A stretch of DNA of 64,000 nt from Vreelandella hamiltonii (lineage in GTDB: Bacteria; Pseudomonadota; Gammaproteobacteria; Pseudomonadales; Halomonadaceae), in assembly GCF_014651775.1 (NCBI RefSeq), contig NZ_BMXN01000009.1, positions 1 through 64,000 on the forward strand, in the 5' to 3' direction. A program made the position numbers and the translations under genes. Positions 62,676 through 64,000 of this stretch are shown piece after piece (position 1 is the stretch's first letter; every line of letters starts with the position of its first letter). A model generated the notes under the pieces. The model saw only the letters and a program-made list of their open reading frames with translations. It ran no database searches and was not told the origin of the DNA.

Positions 62676-63194
62676 TCAGGTTTCGATGATCTTGTTGGGG
62701 AAGCGGTAGAAGTAGCGGTGGCCGCACTGGTGGCAGGGCTCCAGCCGGGCGACTTCGTTGAGCATCACCTGGGCGTCGCAGTGGGTGCAGGCCATCAGGC
62801 CGGGGGCGGCGATTTCGCCTTCGCAGTAGTCGGCACGGGCGGCTTCAAGGTCGTCTTCGAAGCGCTCCCGCTCGACGATGCTGCGGTCGGCAATGGAAAG
62901 CAGCGACTCTGCCACGCGGCGGGAAAGCCGGTCCAGGTCGATGCCCAGCCAACTGGCCACCTGCTTGCCGGTATCGGCCATGTAGTAGCGCATGTCTTTC
63001 AGGTCGCGCTCTACCCAGGCGCGCAGCAGGGCCAGCTCGTCCTTGGTGTACTCTTCCAGTTCGGCTTCAAAGGCAACGGCGTCGTCCAAGTCCTTTTGCA
63101 GGTTTTCCCAGGTGAGTTCGTTGGCGCCATCCTGCATGCGTTCCAGCAGGCGCTCGTAGCCTTCGCGAAGGCGATGATCGTTATGTTTTTCCAT
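62676..63194 (-). CDS. ybeL: YbeL-type zinc-ribbon protein (DUF1451)
   Basis: 172 aa from ATG 63194. A long amphipathic helical region (about residues 1-125, EGYERLLERMQDGANELTWENLQKDLDDAV...) precedes a C-terminal zinc ribbon CTHCDAQVMLNEVARLEPCHQCGHRYFYR (two CxxC pairs). It matches YbeL/DUF1451, an uncharacterised soluble family. The neighbour leuS is also next to ybeL in E. coli, which supports the name. It is divergent from leuS. Confidence 0.87.
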   Translation of the reverse strand: MEKHNDHRLREGYERLLERMQDGANELTWENLQKDLDDAVAFEAELEEYTKDELALLRAWVERDLKDMRYYMADTGKQVASWLGIDLDRLSRRVAESLLSIADRSIVERERFEDDLEAARADYCEGEIAAPGLMACTHCDAQVMLNEVARLEPCHQCGHRYFYRFPNKIIET

Positions 63195-63289
63195 GGGTCC
63201 TCTCCTTTTGTTGCCACAGGTACTGCCTATCATCGGCTAGCCGTTCAAGGATACACCGGCATAGGATACAATCGACGTTACTTATCTGA

Positions 63290-64000
<711 letters not shown>

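Overview
The window looks like chromosome of a moderately GC-rich gammaproteobacterium. The Halomonas/Halomonadaceae lineage fits best, as an inference from gene content and order: metNIQ, a PHA phasin, phhB with an aromatic aminotransferase, and the long minus-strand run leuC-leuD-leuB-asd-fimV-truA-trpF-trpB-trpA-accD-folC-dedD-cvpA-purF-metZ, which is also known from Pseudomonas. There are no rRNA genes, phage genes, insertion sequences or CRISPR arrays. Two identical tRNA-Val(GAC) genes lie in tandem at about 3.6 kb.

Layout. 0-3.5 kb: methionine uptake operon metNIQ plus msrC (free methionine sulfoxide reductase). It is preceded by a promoter, a SAM-II-like riboswitch aptamer and an intrinsic terminator, which together look like a SAM-controlled transcription attenuator. 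3.5-9 kb: tRNAs, a membrane-anchored endonuclease/exonuclease/phosphatase-family protein, fumC (with a Fur-box-like site), a phasin, hda and perM. 9.2-15 kb: purMN, dcd, apbC, a coiled-coil membrane protein and cobA. 15-22 kb: a diguanylate cyclase, phhB-aminotransferase, an NCS2 permease, a MATE exporter, and yceI with cytochrome b561. 22-39 kb: the conserved biosynthetic run (Met, purine, folate, fatty acid, Trp, Lys/Thr, Leu). 39-45 kb: a LysR regulator facing leuC, then a GntR/FCD-controlled set (DUF1028, M20 amidohydrolase, YfcC permease) that looks like catabolism of an amidated or ureido nitrogen compound. 45-52.7 kb: accessory genes (qorB/hxlR pair, a broken NAD(P)-binding gene, a ParD/RelE-type toxin-antitoxin pair, DCC, GNAT, YdcZ, LysR, LysE, 5'-nucleotidase, DUF523).

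52.9-60.6 kb is a clearly AT-richer island. It holds six integron recombination sites (attC), all in one orientation, with no integrase in the window: a cassette array of the CALIN type. Its cassettes carry a HEPN-domain protein, a 69-aa orphan, a complete two-gene Gabija anti-phage system (gajA OLD-family ATPase/Toprim nuclease plus gajB UvrD-like helicase), a histidine phosphatase with two nonsense codons, a nucleotidyltransferase-fold protein, an MreB-like fragment and a helix-hairpin-helix protein.

60.6-64 kb: a gene-poor stretch with two 78-bp direct repeats that belong to an interspersed repeat family (four copies in the window), a polytopic membrane protein, a YbeL-type zinc-ribbon protein and the start of leuS.

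The strongest items for follow-up are the SAM-II-like attenuator in front of metNIQ and the Gabija plus HEPN defence cassettes inside the integrase-less array. Start codons were re-chosen from Shine-Dalgarno positions and family N-termini; all functional names are from reading motifs by eye, without database searches.
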